The notes beneath the pieces were generated by a model. That model ran no database searches and was not told the DNA's origin. It saw only the letters and a program-made list of their open reading frames with translations. Below, piece by piece: positions 1 to 44,600 of a DNA stretch of 64,000 nucleotides. Numbering within the stretch: the first letter of the stretch is position 1; each line of letters starts with the position of its first letter. Made by a program: the position numbers and the translations under genes. Origin of the DNA: Cyprinodon diabolis (Eukaryota > Chordata > Actinopteri > Cyprinodontiformes > Cyprinodontidae). The stretch is from NCBI GenBank assembly GCA_030533445.1, contig CM060062.1:20663829-20727828 (forward strand), in the 5' to 3' direction.

Positions 1-25171
<25,171 letters not shown>

Positions 25172-25600
25172 GATCCCAGGTTGTGTCAGTCAGCTTGGCT
25201 CGGATGTAAGGAAGAGGAGGATGAGAACTGAGTGAGTAAGGCTGAGCTGTAGAGGATGGAGAGATGCTAGATGAGTGAGGAGGGAGAGGCGGAGATAATG
25301 GAGGAGTAGGATAGCCAGTATAGATGTAACACAGATGCTTGTAGCTTGAGGGAGTCTTACTGCAGTCAATTGAGTGTGTAAGCAGGGATTTCCGGACTCA
25401 CTGGTTCAGCATCAGCATCCCTCTGCAGAGAAACTGACCGCGCCCCCTTTGCAAAGACCCCCGTGCCTGAGCTGCAACACTGAAGGGGGTGGGGAGTAAT
25501 AAAGGGGCTTGCTTCCACTCTTAATGCGCAAAAAAAAAAACACCCCCCACACACATACACAATCACGCACATCAACTACAAAGCACACACTGCTCTACTG
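25172..25600 (-). promoter_or_regulatory. 5' UTR and candidate promoter region of ampd2
   Basis: This stretch lies immediately upstream of the ampd2 ATG. It is somewhat GC-richer than the surrounding AT-rich DNA and contains a GC-box-like tract (about 25439-25446) and a C/G-rich run (about 25484-25498). No convincing TATA box or initiator can be fixed by eye, and the transcription start is unknown. The assignment rests on position only. Confidence 0.3.
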
Positions 25601-25869
25601 TTGCCATGACAACTACAAATCTCTGCATACTTTTTTTGTGAAGAGTAGGAGAGAGAAAACTTATAACACATAATAAATAGTAAAAGTGGTTGTATTTAAT
25701 TCAACAAGTGAGTGTGAAATCATATAGCGTCACAGTGAACTGATCATATTAATAGTTGCCTTTAGTGCACAGCTTTAGTAAAACAGAGGAAATACAGCTA
25801 TTTTCAGGCTTAACAAGAACAGACTCAAAGTTCACACACATAAAAACGAAGTTATTGCATGTTCAAAAT

Positions 25870-25928
25870 ATATAATGTTTTTATGGACCAAAGTTTTATT
25901 TGGTCCATAAAATTTGGACCAAATAAAA
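25870..25928. repeat. Overlapping AT-rich palindromes
   Basis: Two alternative hairpins share a middle arm. TTTATGGACCA pairs with TGGTCCATAAA, and ttttatttggtcc (25894-25906) pairs perfectly with ggaccaaataaaa (25916-25928). Confidence 0.8.
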
Positions 25929-26534
25929 AAGAAAATCACAGTAAAACCTATCCACATTCATTGATCAAATTTCTACATGAATGGATCTTTCAAAATGTCA
26001 AGTAGAGTAATACCCTAAAAAATAAGCATTTCAATTACATCCATTGTTATTTGCTTTATCTAGATTTTTGTGACATCTTCTTGCTTTACATATATTGCCC
26101 TCTCTCTTCTCACCTACTGTCATAATAATATGACCAAAATCCGTACAGTGCTGATGGGACAGACGTACTAAGTAGAAATGCAGATAGGTATCTACATTTT
26201 GTCAGCTAGCCGCGACTGCTTAACCTCACTGAAAGTAAAAATATTTCTCATGTTTGGCTATTGATATTATAATTAATATATTTTGTTTTTTTGCGACAAT
26301 GATTGTGGCTGACACTACAGGACAACCACAGCCACCAGACTGAGCTAAAGTTATTGGTATTTACAGTTAACAACGCTAAGAGCGCTAATTCTACTATTAT
26401 TATTAGAAAATAACAGTTTAAACTATTACCTCTTGGATTTGTTTCAATCAGGCAAAAACATGACTTACAGAATCTAGCATCTAATGTAGGCTACCTCTGC
26501 TAATAATATTCTTGTTATTTGATATCTATTTTGA

Positions 26535-26570
26535 ATTTATAGCGCCCCCTGGATAAAAACTCCACCAGCC
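26535..26570 (-). mobile_element. End of an hAT-type repeat
   Basis: The reverse complement begins cagtggtggctggtggag, resembling the CAGTGGCGG-type terminus seen at 31591. The other end was not confidently found. Confidence 0.35.
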
Positions 26571-29340
26571 ACCACTGGCAACAAATCAGATTTCTCCATC
26601 ATTTAAAATCTTTTTCCTCATATGCTAGGCTCAAAAGGACCAACCTTTAGGTTTATCACAGCGCAGTCACTCCAGTTTTTCTGTTAAGTTTTAACTTGAT
26701 GGTTAATTATGCTACTCTTGGTTCAAACAGTCAAGAACCATCAACTTTAGCCCTTATTTGATGTTTATCAATAAATTTTGGCACTTTAAAATTGTATGTT
26801 GAATCTAAGAACCAACAAGAATCTCCTGTGTGGAATTTATTTGTTTTGCTTACAGTAAAAATGTTAACAATCAAATAAATGTTCACAGATTAGAAGACTG
26901 ATTATGAGACTGATCCATGCATCTTATTGGTAAAAATATTCAAACACTATCTGATTTACGATAATGACAATTAATTCAAAAGGGTTTTTTAGAGATCAAA
27001 TTAAATAGGCATCACTAAAAATGTACTATAAATATTAGAAATATATATATGGTTTTACAGCTTTTAAACTCTTTTATATTTAATGAGCAGAGTTTTTCAC
27101 CTATCCACGGTTATTTAGATTATCTATGTTTGGCAATGAGCTCCAAGTCTATGATGCTGGAAGGCCTCTTTGTCATCACCCTAATCTCACCTTCAAAGAT
27201 TATCTGTTGGATTCAAGTAGAGACTTTGGCTTTGCTTTCCCACACTATTAGCATTACTTCTAGTCAAAAGAAACATGTTGGAAAAGTTAAAAGGTTACCT
27301 CCAACCTGAATCCATCAGAGGTGTGATTTTTTTCTGCTTACATTGATTGATTTGTATAGTTTAGAGTGATTATGATCACAGATACTTTTACTTTTGTGTT
27401 CAAAGGTTTCTATGTATGATAATTAGCTTTTTTCCATTTTTGCTAAAAAAAAAGATTTATGCAAAAGATACGTTTCTTTATTTACTCATCTGTTTTTTTG
27501 CTTAACAGTTTCAACGTTCAAATCACTGTCTGCTCTTAGAATAGATTGATTTATGAAGTGATTTCAGTCCATTTACTCAAGTCTTAGTATATTGACGTTC
27601 TTTAAAAGATCTTAGCATTTGGTGGCCTGGGTGTTGATGTTCCCTCAGGAAAAGGAGATCTTAACTGTGTAAAGCTTGTGAGCCTTTTTGCCTAAGGAAG
27701 ATCTTTGATCAGATTCCCTTAGCAACATGTTTTCATTTTTCTTTTCCTCAAAAATGTCCTTCTTATTTTTCTTCTTAAAAGCTTGAGGAATTTGAGTTTA
27801 AAAGATGCAACTCGTTGTTTCCATAATGCGTCTGTATTGTGGAAAAAAAATGAATGCATGACAAAAAAAGGAATTACTAAAAGTCGGAAAAGAGTGCAAC
27901 ATGAAAATAGAAGGTATGTGTTAGCCTCTCTCCTCCAAAGCAAAAATTTAATCATGCTATATTTGCCCCTGCTATGTTCTGCAAAACTCACACCAAATAA
28001 CTTAAGTAACAAATAAGTTCAGTTTTAGGGTAATCAAGCTGAGGACATATCTACAATTTGTTATAGTCTTTGGAGAATCTCCCACTGATAGAAAAAGGAA
28101 ATGTGTGATATAAATGGCACAACAAAAGTTCTAGACTTATTCCATTGTTTTGTTTTCTCTCTTACAGTCATCAGTCTGGAGAGCTGTTGCCTACCTCTGA
28201 AATTGCTCTTAGTGCACCTGACATAAACATATGTTATAATAATATCTGCTGAACTAGTTTACTGCTAACTAAAGGTTCAATGGAGTCAAACACGTATGAA
28301 TACCCTAAGCAGGATATACTCCCTATGTGTGCTTTCTTATTACTTATTCATACCACTGAAACTCAATAAGAAAACGTCATCACAGTGGGGAACAAGCGCC
28401 CTCTGCTGGTATGATGAAACAGTTAAATGTTCTGAAACACCAAAGCAGTTATCCCCTTCAACTTAAAAAAAAAAAAATCATAAATGAATGAATAAATAAA
28501 TTTTATATCACACATATGTGCTGTGATGTCTTCTTAAAGCTTCACTTGCACATTTTGTTAATTATGTAACAGCACTGACAGCAACTCTTCAACTTCTAAA
28601 TAAATCAAAAATGACCAGAAAATTACAATAAGACTTTGCAGCGCTTCACTGCTTGGGCCTAATAATAGATGAAAAAAATTCTTTCAACACTTGCCTCCAG
28701 ACTGTTTGTTTACAACAGCCGCATCTTACCAGCCAAGACAGTGGAAGATACTTTTCTTTTTTCACAGGTCTACTCAGGCAAGATCATAGCAAGCTGTCTG
28801 TAAATCCATCTACAGATTTTCAGGTGGATTGAAGTTGAGGCCCTGCTTTTGCCACTGCGGGTCATTAACCCTCCCACGTAGAGGCTCTGTATCACGCTGG
28901 GATGTAATCAACCAGCCCTGCTTGATACAACAGATAGTCGTGGCTTTTCTTAAGGTAGTTTTGGAGTTTTCTCAGGATTCTGTTTCCTTTGTCTGCCTCT
29001 TCCAAAGATAAATCCAACCAATTTATAACTATGCTATGCAGGGAAAACTGTTATAGAAAGAGCCTTGGTTTTTGGTCACATTGCCCTGTTTCCAGTCTGA
29101 CCAGTGCACCTATTCCTCTGTACAGAAAATAGGTAGATTTGATATTGCTCAGATTATTATGGCTATTATTAGCCAACAATCACATTTCTATAATATGCAG
29201 ACCGATATCATTTACTTTATAACATTGTCCTTACAAAATATAGATACTTTTCCTGTTCATTAGAGACACCTTTATATGAATACCCAGTCAGTCATAGATA
29301 TACATTTACAGTAATCAATCAATCAATAATTATAGTAAGA

Positions 29341-29527
29341 TGGTTGCGGGGTCGATTCCCGGCCTTATCTTCCCTAAATTGCCCTTAGGTGTGTGTGTGT
29401 GATTGTATGTCTTTGTTTTTTCTTTGCTGACCTATCCCTGATCTCACCCACAGACTGCCGGAGATTGGCACCAGCCCCACTGTGACCCTGACGGAATAAG
29501 CAGGAGAAGATGGATGGATGGATGGAT
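29341..29527 (+). repeat. 5'-truncated tRNA-derived SINE
   Basis: This is the same family as 12939-13288. It has a B-box-like cggggtcgattcccggcc, taaattgcccttaggtgtg, then ggagattggcaccagccccac and a (GGAT)n tail (tggatggatggatgg). The start of the element is missing. Confidence 0.7.
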
Positions 29528-31016
29528 TTTTATTTGCACAAGACGTTTGTCTCAAATAGAAGATGAGTAACCCATCATTAATGTAGGTATCAATAAAAAA
29601 TATATATTTACAGTATATTTAATTAAAATCTGACATAAAATAAAACACAAGCCTCTCCTAAATAATCAATAAAAAGACTACACTACACTTTCCATTTATT
29701 TTCATTCCCAGTACTGTCTGAGCTTAAGAGCTCCAAAGTTTTGAGAAACGACAATATGAAAACAATGTTAAACAGAGAACGGATGTTAGAGTTGCAGATT
29801 AAAGGACTTATCAATATGTGGATGAGATCATGAGTTAAAACTATATTGAACATTGTTTAGTGAATTTAGAGTAAAAAAACAAAACAACTTATGATTTATT
29901 GATTGTTTTTCACCTGCTGCTCATGCCTGTTTCTCACTTTAGTCAGACTGTGGTAACAATTGTGGGTGAGTGTAAATAGACTCATTCATGGGTCAGGAAA
30001 TAAACTAGACAAGCTAATCTCAAGCAAAGAGTTGTTAGGAAAGATTGCTGCTTTGTTCTGTATTATCCAATAATAGAAAATTTACAGCAAAAGCTTCAAT
30101 AAAAAAAGAAAAAAAAACTACAATGCACAATCATACAGGTTTTCCAAGTGAACTCTGTGCTTGTGAAGAATTTGATATCACACACAATGTAAACACATCC
30201 GTATAAAACTATCTCAACATTCATTATGTTTCTTGCAGGGTGCTGTGTTTCATTTTACTGTATTTACTCCGAAAAAGACCCAATATCATATCCATCATAC
30301 TTAGAGGAACAATATAAAATCTATTACTTATCAACAAGATCTCTGCAGTTAATATTAAAATTAAATATAAAATTGCCAAATAGCTAGAATTTCTGCACAG
30401 ATCTTAAGCAATTACAGTCATCCATCTTTAGAGCTGTTGCTTTACCAGATCATGAGCAATCTCTTAAGCCAGAGGTTCATGGAATCTTAAAATGCTACTT
30501 TTCAATCTTGACGTGTTTCTGTTTTGTTTTGGTCTGTTCGGTCTTCTCAGCCACCAGATGGGTACTGGACATGGCCACACATTCTGCCAGAGGTTTTTTC
30601 TGTCACTTCATGCTTGCTTAGGAGGGACTGTTGCAACATTATTGATTGTAATCAAAAACTATTACCAAATTTATGATAATCTACATAATAATAATCTGAC
30701 TACAGTATATAACTGGATTTTATTTAGAATTTAAAAGAAAAGCAATGCAGCTCATTTCTTTATACTGTATGTACTGTATGTCTTGAAAATGCTTCCTGGA
30801 TAAGAGTATTGGCTGCTTCTGTCTGAAACAGGGGAGGCTAAAGGGTGTTAATTAAATCCAAATGTCAAATATTGCTTTAATAAATGTTGAAACACATAAA
30901 ACACACCCCTATTGTAAATAATGAAAACCAAGAGTTCAGTTCACGATGACTGTTCTGGCTGAATGATCACTTTTCCCTCCCGACTCAGAAGGTAAACCTC
31001 CTCACTGTCTGGCCAC

Positions 31017-31591
31017 CATGGGCGGCTCTAGATGGGGGCCAACAGGGGCCCCTGTTATGGACCCTGCACTGAAGATATAATAATCAAAGAAATTCTAATG
31101 ATGATTTCCTAATGATGATTGGAGCAGACATGGTTACTCATAGGTTCTTTGGATCTATTTATTATTTTCTTTTCTTTACAAATTCTGTTTTACTAATTAT
31201 CTAAAGACAATAATGTGATAGCTTCAGTGGTATTAAGATAGGATCCCAGTTTTCATCTGCTAAATGATTTTTTCAAAATAAAAATAAAAATATTCCAATT
31301 TTTACAGCTGATTTTATCAGTTTTTCTTAAGTTCTAATTAAGATTTTATAGAAAACGGTAATTGAATTAAAATTAACTTATGAAATGTATATTATGAAAT
31401 ATAAATTATGAATGTTATTGACCTAATAAGACATAGAATTTTTATTAAACCTTGAATAGAAATTTCACTTCATGCATCTATTTTAATATATTTGAATACC
31501 TTGTCCTGTATTTCATGCTTTTCTGTGCCCCCATGAAAACACACTGGGCCCCTCCTGGCCCCCTGGTACATTTGGTCTAGAACCGCCACTG
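31017..31591. mobile_element. Non-autonomous hAT element (575 bp) with exact 8-bp target duplication
   Basis: The termini CATGGGCGGCTCTAGA and (reverse complement of the right end) CAGTGGCGGTTCTAGA form the inverted repeats, and ctggccac is duplicated exactly at 31009-31016 and 31592-31599. An 8-bp duplication with CA(G)-type ends indicates the hAT superfamily. No transposase ORF is present; the interior is AT-rich. Confidence 0.85.
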
Positions 31592-34500
31592 CTGGCCACT
31601 ATCAGACAAAAGTTCAGCCAATCAGCATTGGTCAGCCAGCCTCAAGACCCGCCCCTGCTCCATAGACCCCTAAGAGGTTTAGCCTCACTGAAAGGGTAGT
31701 ATTTTGGCATATTATCCAATCTTAAGGTTGAGGAAGAAACCTCAACAGGGATTTCTCATAGAGACAGACAGGCAGCGTCCTGCTGCTCCAGAGCGGAGGA
31801 GTGCCTCCGAGTGTGGATTAAACAGTTGATTAATGTGTAACATGCTCATGAAATCAGGTGCGTTTTAGCACATATTTAATGCAGTTAAAAGACTAAATTT
31901 ATCAAGTTTAACATGTATATTTTACCAATATTTTATGAAATTTACAGGGGAGGTTTAGCTTCCATAGTATTCAAAGAGAAATCACCACTGTTGTATAATG
32001 ATTACTATTGTATTGGAAAGCCAACATATTTCTTTGTTTTATTAAAATATTTGAGAATTATTTAAACAAAATTTCAATTCAGTTAATCTATATAGTCCCA
32101 ATTACCAACAAATATAATCCCTAGTCATTTTAGTGGTTTGTTCATTTTTATTTGTCACCCACCTTGGCAGCATGGGCAAAAGTTCAGTTTCTTCACAGCC
32201 CTTCCAAGGGGGGATGTGTTATCCAAAGCCTTGCTGCCAATAAAGGTTCTGCCCTTTACAGCAATCATTTAAACTCATCATACAATATAGATATATTTGT
32301 AAAAAGTTTTCTATGTATGGAAAACCATATGATTGCATTGAGTAAATTACTTGAGGTTGCTCCTCCAGGATGAGCATGTAGCAGCAATAGACATTTTTTT
32401 GCCTTTTATTGTTGACTTTGCAGCAATCCCTCACATCAAGCATGCATGTAGCAAGATGGAAGAGGAAAAATTTCCTTTCAACAGGACGAAAACCCCAGCA
32501 AAACCAGGTACAGCGTGAGCAACTTCTGTCGAAACCAACTGAGGGTTCAAGGAGCGAGAAGGAGATATACAAAAGAGCTTTGAAGAAAAATATCCAAAAT
32601 ACATTCCATGTTAGAGAAGGTAATGGTAAACTAAGTATAAATGTAGCTCTATCTAGGAAAGAAACAGTTAAGCAGACGAGCTCTGAGCTGGTTTTCTCCA
32701 GGAAAAGGAGGGGGAAAAACATATATAGTTAAAGTAAGGTTAACCCATAGCTATGTCTAGGAGAGAAACAGGATTAAGAACTGAAAAACAGGCCTTACTC
32801 TTTAATTTATAATAGAAGTTGTCAGCAACCCAGTTAATGCATTCCTAGAGGACGTTGTCACAGCTAAATAAGGCACAGGACCAAATAAAGCTACTCTGGC
32901 TAAAACAGCACAAGGGATAAGTTTGGATTTGTCGTTTATGTCTTTGAGTTCATTGCTGAGGTAGTGTTTTTTGGAGTACTAGGGACTTACTGGGATAATA
33001 ACTTTTGGAGAGAGAAGGGTTATGATAAAATAGGTTTAACTTCTTCAAACCCCTTTCCTGACTCATGCAGTAAATTTTATATTATGTGTTAAAAACTCAT
33101 TAGAGATACGTATTTATGTGTTAAATTTGAAATCGCATTGGACTGTAAGTTATAGAGTTATTAATTAATTAATTCATTCACGTATTAGTAGTGAGCAGCA
33201 GCTTATCAAAGCTGATGAGAAGGTCCCAGCGTGTTGTTTATGTTTTCAACAGTTCTGTCAGGCACACAGCACTGTTGGTTAAATAACACAAATTAAACTG
33301 CCACCATGACTGTTTCTTTACTCAGCTAATCCAATAAATTCCAACAAACAAGAGTCAGCAGCAAAACCAACAGTTTGCCAAGTGGCAAAGAGGGTTTGGT
33401 AGATTTTCATGGGCCCTGTCCATATAGTACACAAAAACGCATTTACTTACAGTTGCGTCCGAATTTAAAAGAAAATAGGGCGTCTAGTATAAGATCAATC
33501 ACAGACAGCAATATAACAACACGTGAATAAACCAAAATAAACTTTTCATTTCTTGTACAAAGGGAATATAAAGTATCATTATTATCTGTATACAATTGAA
33601 ATGAGCAGAAAAAGGAAAATGCATGCAATCAGTTAACATTAAACTATATAAATAATAATCTAGTGTAAGGAATTAACATTTTTACCAGAGTATTTAATTG
33701 TTGTCACCGATATAGAGTTTAATAGTAAAGTGTGGCAAAGGTCCCACCTCCATGTTTCATTAGAGGGACTCAGTTGTTTTGTCCTCAATTGAAAAGCTCA
33801 GAGACTAAAACCATCTGAGCCCATCAGTGTCTGGCAGCCTTCTGTAATGGAGCCTATAGAGGATTAATAGCAAATATTTATAGCAAATACAAAATAACAC
33901 CTTAGTGTACATCTTTAGAGGGAAAATATAGATTTCACTAAGGCTTTCAGGATCACATAGGTTTTTGATCATTTGCTAAACGGGTGGATTTTATTTCTGT
34001 ATGCTGTTCTGTTTAATCCTGTTGCGATTTCTTTATTAGCAGAATAATCAGAGCTTTTTTGTAAACAAAAGCTTGTAAACTGAGCTTCAAAGAGTACCCT
34101 TGGCAATCATTTACTAGAAAAGCCATTAGTGGGCATTCACACTGACCTGTTAATCCATATTAATGTATTTTTTTTTTCCTTTCCCTTCTTACATCATATG
34201 TAACATGGTTTGTCCATGTCACTCAGATTGATGTAAGGCTCTGGGAGTAATCTCATCAACAGATCAGAGCCGCGGTGGCTGTGCACTGAGCAGGGTGTAC
34301 ACCGACCTCAGCCAAATGGGATTGGCTGCCACTACTTGATATGTTACAGCGATTAGCCTGCTTGAAAGCGTTCAGGGAATTAGGATGCAAGCACCAGGAG
34401 CACATTAGCAGCAGATCGAAGTGTGTGCTGTGTTTAGTATTTCAAGACACAACTGGCTAATTGTAGATTGCCAAGATGGAAGTCACAGTAAAGTCATGGA

Positions 34501-34809
34501 GGCTGCAGTTAACTTTTTGCATAGTTGATGAATTAATTGTTTTTGTTGAATGATTGTTTTTGTATTTGCTTGTCATCATTATGAATATGCCAAACATGTT
34601 TTCATTCAGCTGCAATAGAACTGCTTGAACTTTACGTTACTTTACCAGATTTTAGGTTGCCTGCCAAGATGGAAAATTCACCAAAGTTTTTTTTCAACCG
34701 AATCCACCTAAAAAAAATGCACAAAGAGGACTGTTCAGTTAACGACGTTTACAGAACACTTTTCAGAAATCCAATTATCTTCATCAATAGATCCTGTATC
34801 AGACTAAAC

Positions 34810-34988
34810 CAGGCATGACCAAAGTTGGTCCTTGAGGGTCGCTGTCCTGCAGGTTTTAGAGGTTTCCCTGCTTCAGCACACCTGATTTTCATTGATAGCT
34901 GATTAACAGGCTTTTCCTGAACAGCAATCAACAGAATCAGCTGTTCTAAGACAGGGAAACCTCTAACTGATGAAGTTGGGCATGTCTG
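34810..34988. mobile_element. hAT-type MITE (179 bp) with exact 8-bp target duplication
   Basis: The termini caggcatgaccaaagttgg and (reverse complement) cagacatgcccaactt are imperfect inverted repeats, and gactaaac flanks both sides (34802-34809, 34989-34996). Subterminal text (ctgcaggttttagaggtttccctg against cagggaaacctctaa) continues the fold-back. It is a short non-autonomous element. Confidence 0.85.
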
Positions 34989-37779
34989 GACTAAACTGTG
35001 GATTCTGAAAAGGCTGCTCTAAAACATAAATATCCCTTTGAGAAACATGTTGGTGAATACGAATACTTTAAACCTAAATATTTCAGTGGTGTGGAAAGTA
35101 ATAAGAATAATATAGATAAAAACTATGAATACATCATATAAAAATAGAAAAATCAATTATAGATTAAGATCTGCTACTCAGTGCTTTACATAAATTCATA
35201 TTTACTTTTAATTTATTACTTGATTTATACTTTTTTCTCTAGTTTAGCATCATTATTTCTTCTGTCTATTATACCAATTTCTTGCAACTGGTCCTTATAA
35301 AGACATTGAGTAAGCAGCATTGTTAGAAACTTGTATTTCAAAGACAACCAGCCCTATTCTATCTCATTTGCAGTTTAACAGTATTAATAGCCGGTGGTTG
35401 TCTATTTTGTTAAAAAAAAAACAAAACAAAAAAACATGTAGACCAGATGTACAGTATGAAGATGATTTAGTAATAGAGCACAACTGAAGACTTTTATGGT
35501 TTTCTTTAAGTTATTCAAAGATTTCTTAAAATACACTTTGTAGGAATGCTTTGGGCCAGCAGAAAAATAAGTATTTTGGTTTACAGCAGTGATCTTCCAA
35601 GTGTTTTTGTCAGACACACCTTGATTTAAGAGAAGACGGAGAAAGAACCCTCTTTTCTTTGTCTGCCCATCCAGGTGGGAGGGTTAGTACCAAAGTTTCT
35701 AAGAGCCTGCTAAGGTATGCTGCCTAAAGGTATTAAGATCATACTGCGATCTGATTAAGCAATAGTGTAAGCACTTTTGCAAATATAACTATGTTGGATT
35801 TACTTGTTGTAAACTGAAAGAAATCACATCCCTCTTGCAGCTCCTCTGCTAAGCCTCCATATTTAGTTCTGGTTTACTGTGTATCCTAGGGAGATTCTCT
35901 ATGGGGAAGTCGTTAGGGTATTGCTGATTTGGGTATGTTAGCTGATAAAGTGCATGGCACTTCAGGCAAAAAGTCATATTTTACTAAAGTGGTATAATCT
36001 GACACATAAATGTAGAAAATCCAACCTTTAAATAATGTAAATGTATTTGGTGGGGAAACTAAATCCCCATGATTGTACTTTGTACACCATGTTTACCCCA
36101 GATGTTGAGCTCCTGCAGTCAGAAGCTTTGTCTTTTTCATTAGGACGGCACTCAGTCCTCTCCTTTAGCACTTTACAAGGGTGAAGCATACAGAAATGGA
36201 GATCTTTGCCAATTGATTATTGCATAATCTTCCCAGCTTGTCCAGTTTCCAGGCTCCTCATGAAGTGTTTGTCTCTTCAGCTCACAGGTTTTTATTATAC
36301 CCCAATGGAGTGCATGAAATTAATATCTAGTACAAGAGGATATGATCCATCTAAAACATCCATGGAAGAATATTGACTTTGTTTCTAGAGAACCATGTGT
36401 TGATAATATATTATTGATAATATAGATATTGATAACTTGAGGATCAATATACTTTACTGCCAATTGATCCAGTGAGTAGTTCTTGTTTATGACTTTCACC
36501 AATGCTCTGAGGGCCATTAGAACAGAAACACTTTGACACCATGAAGTATCCTCAGCTGTTACTTCATAGTGGACGTGAGGTGCATGTTTATTGCTGAAAG
36601 GTTCATGTTTTTTCTCATATAAGCAAAACACAGTTTCACTGAAAATGTTTCTTCTCCCACTTTAAAAATACATTTCCTTCCCTGAACATCCTAATCACTG
36701 TGCCCAGTTGCAGGATAAACCTGGGTCCCTGTCCAGCCTTGGTCTCAAAATTGTTATTTATTTGGATTTTAGAAAAAATGTTATTTCTTAAAGTGGAGTT
36801 TTTCCACATTGAATAAATCCAATCAAATCACATGTTTTTTTTCTCTGTTTCTGATAAATCTCAAAGTGAAATTTTGTTGCTACAATAAAACATTCATTTA
36901 TTTCACTGGTAATGTCTCAGTTTTGCCAGTAGTTACTGCCTGGCTTGTGTTTACATCTCAACATTGTGAAACTTGTTTGCCAACAGAGCTGCAGTTAATT
37001 TACTGGTTCATTTTGAATCATACTCCATCTTTGATGGAATTAGTGGTACAGTTTTTGACAATAAGGCTTCTGATAAGCCATAACCCAACAGCCCTGAAGA
37101 CAACACTGATCTCTACCATAGAAGGAGCTCACAGATCAGCTGCTCCAGTTTTGCAGCACAATCTGACCAGGTCTGACCCCAACATCTCTTCCTGAAAACG
37201 ATTACACAAATATACTTTACACTTATGCATACATCAAAACATGTGAAATCCCGCAACAATTGGTGGCAATTATGTAATGTGCTCCATGCATTCAGGTCAT
37301 GTCATCATGAAGACCCCTCTGAACGACAGAGTGCTGCCACGGCCGCTGTATTTAGCAGCTACCTCACCACCTGGGATATAAACCTCTTAGCTGTAAGACG
37401 TTTATAAGACCTTAATGCCTGCCTCCTGCTTTGTCCATGTGACGGAGAGAGAAGTCAAGAGTACATCAAGCATGAAATGATGTTGGGTTTAGAAGAGTAA
37501 CACATTTATGCTAAAAACAAATAAATTGTGAATGTTTGTAATATTAAATCAATCGATTAGTCAACTAAGACAAAAAGAACACATTTCCCTGCATGCATTT
37601 TCTTCAGATTTATACAGAAAACATAATAATATACTGTTTTTATCATGCAATACATGTGCATCACTACAGTAAGTCTCAATGACATCACCGAAGTTGAGCA
37701 AATATGGCTTGAATGGCTTTAACTAAACCGAAATATTTGCAAGATAATTTTCTCCTTCTTTGACATGATTGCCAGCCAT

Positions 37780-38086
37780 CCTCAATAGACTAAATGGATT
37801 GAATGGCCAATCAGGAAGAGGCCCCTCCTAAGTCCAGGTTTAAGAACAGGGAATTAAGAAGTGAATCTCTGCCGATGAAAGCTGGTGACTTCATTTGAGC
37901 CTCCACAACACTCTGTCTTAGGAAGACATATTACAGGAAGGCTCAGCCCCCACCTTTTCAATCCCCTTCCGCTCCAAAATCACCTTTCAGCACAACTAGT
38001 GCTGTGATTGGATTCTCTACAAGTGCTCACATAGACCCGCCAAAATTTCCTTCCTCGAGGACCTTGAGAGTGCGGAGGAAGAAATC
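37780..38086 (+). promoter_or_regulatory. 5' flank, 5' UTR and candidate promoter of gnat2
   Basis: This is the 300 bp before the gnat2 ATG. A CCAAT-like GGCCAATC lies at about 37805-37812 and an inverted copy (GATTGG) at about 38006-38011. TTCAATCCCC (about 37958) and GGATT-containing stretches loosely resemble CRX/OTX sites, which drive photoreceptor genes, but none is an exact TAATCC core. The ATG context is GAAATCATGG, with G at +4. No TATA box is certain. The call is by position, with weak motif support. Confidence 0.3.
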
Positions 38087-43478
<5,392 letters not shown>

Positions 43479-44600
43479 GAGTGACAAGAGAGGTATGGGA
43501 CGACATCTGGCAAAAACTCTGTTTATATTTGCCAGCTTGTTTAATGGTGTGTTCATATAAACCAATGGGACCCCCACGAGCTAGACCGCAGGGAATTCAT
43601 TTAAAGAAATATTCTCTGACCATCCCGTGCTGCCTGGTTAAAACATCTGGCCATAACTGGAGCAGCTGCAACAAATGTTAGGCCGTGAGAACTGTGGAGG
43701 GGTCTTTAGAAGGGATCCTTCTAATGACTTTTGATCACATTTGAATCCAAAAAAAACAACATTTGCATTTAAGAACAGACAAACTAGCATTTCTCAATTA
43801 GATCCTAGATGTTTTTGTTTTGTGTTTTCATTTCAGAACATCCTTTTTCAACCGTAACCCCACACACATTGGCATTAAGAAATGAACTGATGGAGCACAA
43901 GGGGTCCTCAGACTGTTGTGTTTTATGCCATGGTCTCCATGCCAAGCTGTGGAGGAATACTCCTACAGAACATCACCGCTTTCCACATCACCTTTCTGCA
44001 ACTCACAGCATGTTCAGCTGGTTCAACACAGCTATGAAGTCACCATGTGAACATTGTGGAAGATTTTTACACAGCTAAAAACATTAAAGGTATGAAGATG
44101 AAATAGCCACTCCTTTGATGCTCACTGTGTTTATAAAAACTTATGAATTGTATATGATAAACACTTTGAAAGCCATGATATGTAAAATAATTTATCTGGG
44201 AAAAATGTAAATTTTTCAATAGGCGCTTTTTTTTGTTTTTGAGTACAATAGTCTCTGTGATCTTGATATTTAAGCTGAAAGGTTGAAAAATATCTCTGCT
44301 ATTCCCAGTGCTACATTTTGTCCAGATTACCACAATTATTCCTGTATCTAATCAACATAGTGTTAATGTACTGAACTCACTTAACATTTCAATGTGATAA
44401 AAAGAAAATCTGATGACAAACAGGATAGATGAAAACTGTAAATAAGAATAGAAAAGTTATATTTTGAGTGATAAATTAAAAATTGAGAGAAAAACACTAC
44501 ATGATGGATGCTTTTGTGATGAAAATGGAATTAAAATCTACTGTGATATTTCTTATGAAACATAGAGCCACGAAATAAAGATGCATTAACTTCACTTGTG
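43479..44600 (+). other. gnat2 3' UTR ending near a canonical poly(A) signal
   Basis: Non-coding sequence follows the TAA. The best poly(A) signal is AATAAA at 44574-44579, followed by a TG-rich stretch (tgtgtgtgcatttgtt) typical of a downstream element, giving a 3' UTR of about 1.1 kb. ORFs within it (43481-43681, 43809-44078) have no recognisable product and are taken as chance. Confidence 0.6.

Larger units (their letters stand above)
25601..37779. other. Intergenic region between the divergent ampd2 and gnat2 genes (12 kb)
   Basis: No exon of any further gene was recognised. Elements listed separately are palindromes (25870-25928), an hAT remnant (26535-26570), a SINE fragment (29341-29527), hAT elements (31017-31591, 34810-34988) and decayed inverted-repeat DNA around 31600-32000. 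Longer ORFs here (for example 32219-32722 minus, 36809-37195 plus) are low-complexity or lack any family signature and are treated as chance. Enhancers for either gene may be present but cannot be located by eye. Confidence 0.7.

Noticed and set aside
31592..32000. Second hAT-like element hosting the 31017-31591 insertion (gaggtttagc and accactg motifs)
   Set aside because: Only fragments of possible ends are visible and no matching left terminus or duplication could be found.
32219..32732. Overlapping ORFs of 167 aa (minus) and 107 aa (plus)
   Set aside because: No family signature, no splice support, and open on both strands over the same span, as expected by chance.
36809..37195. 128-aa ORF upstream of gnat2
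   Set aside because: Hydrophobic and Leu/Ile-rich from AT-rich DNA, with no recognisable motif and no obvious exon borders.
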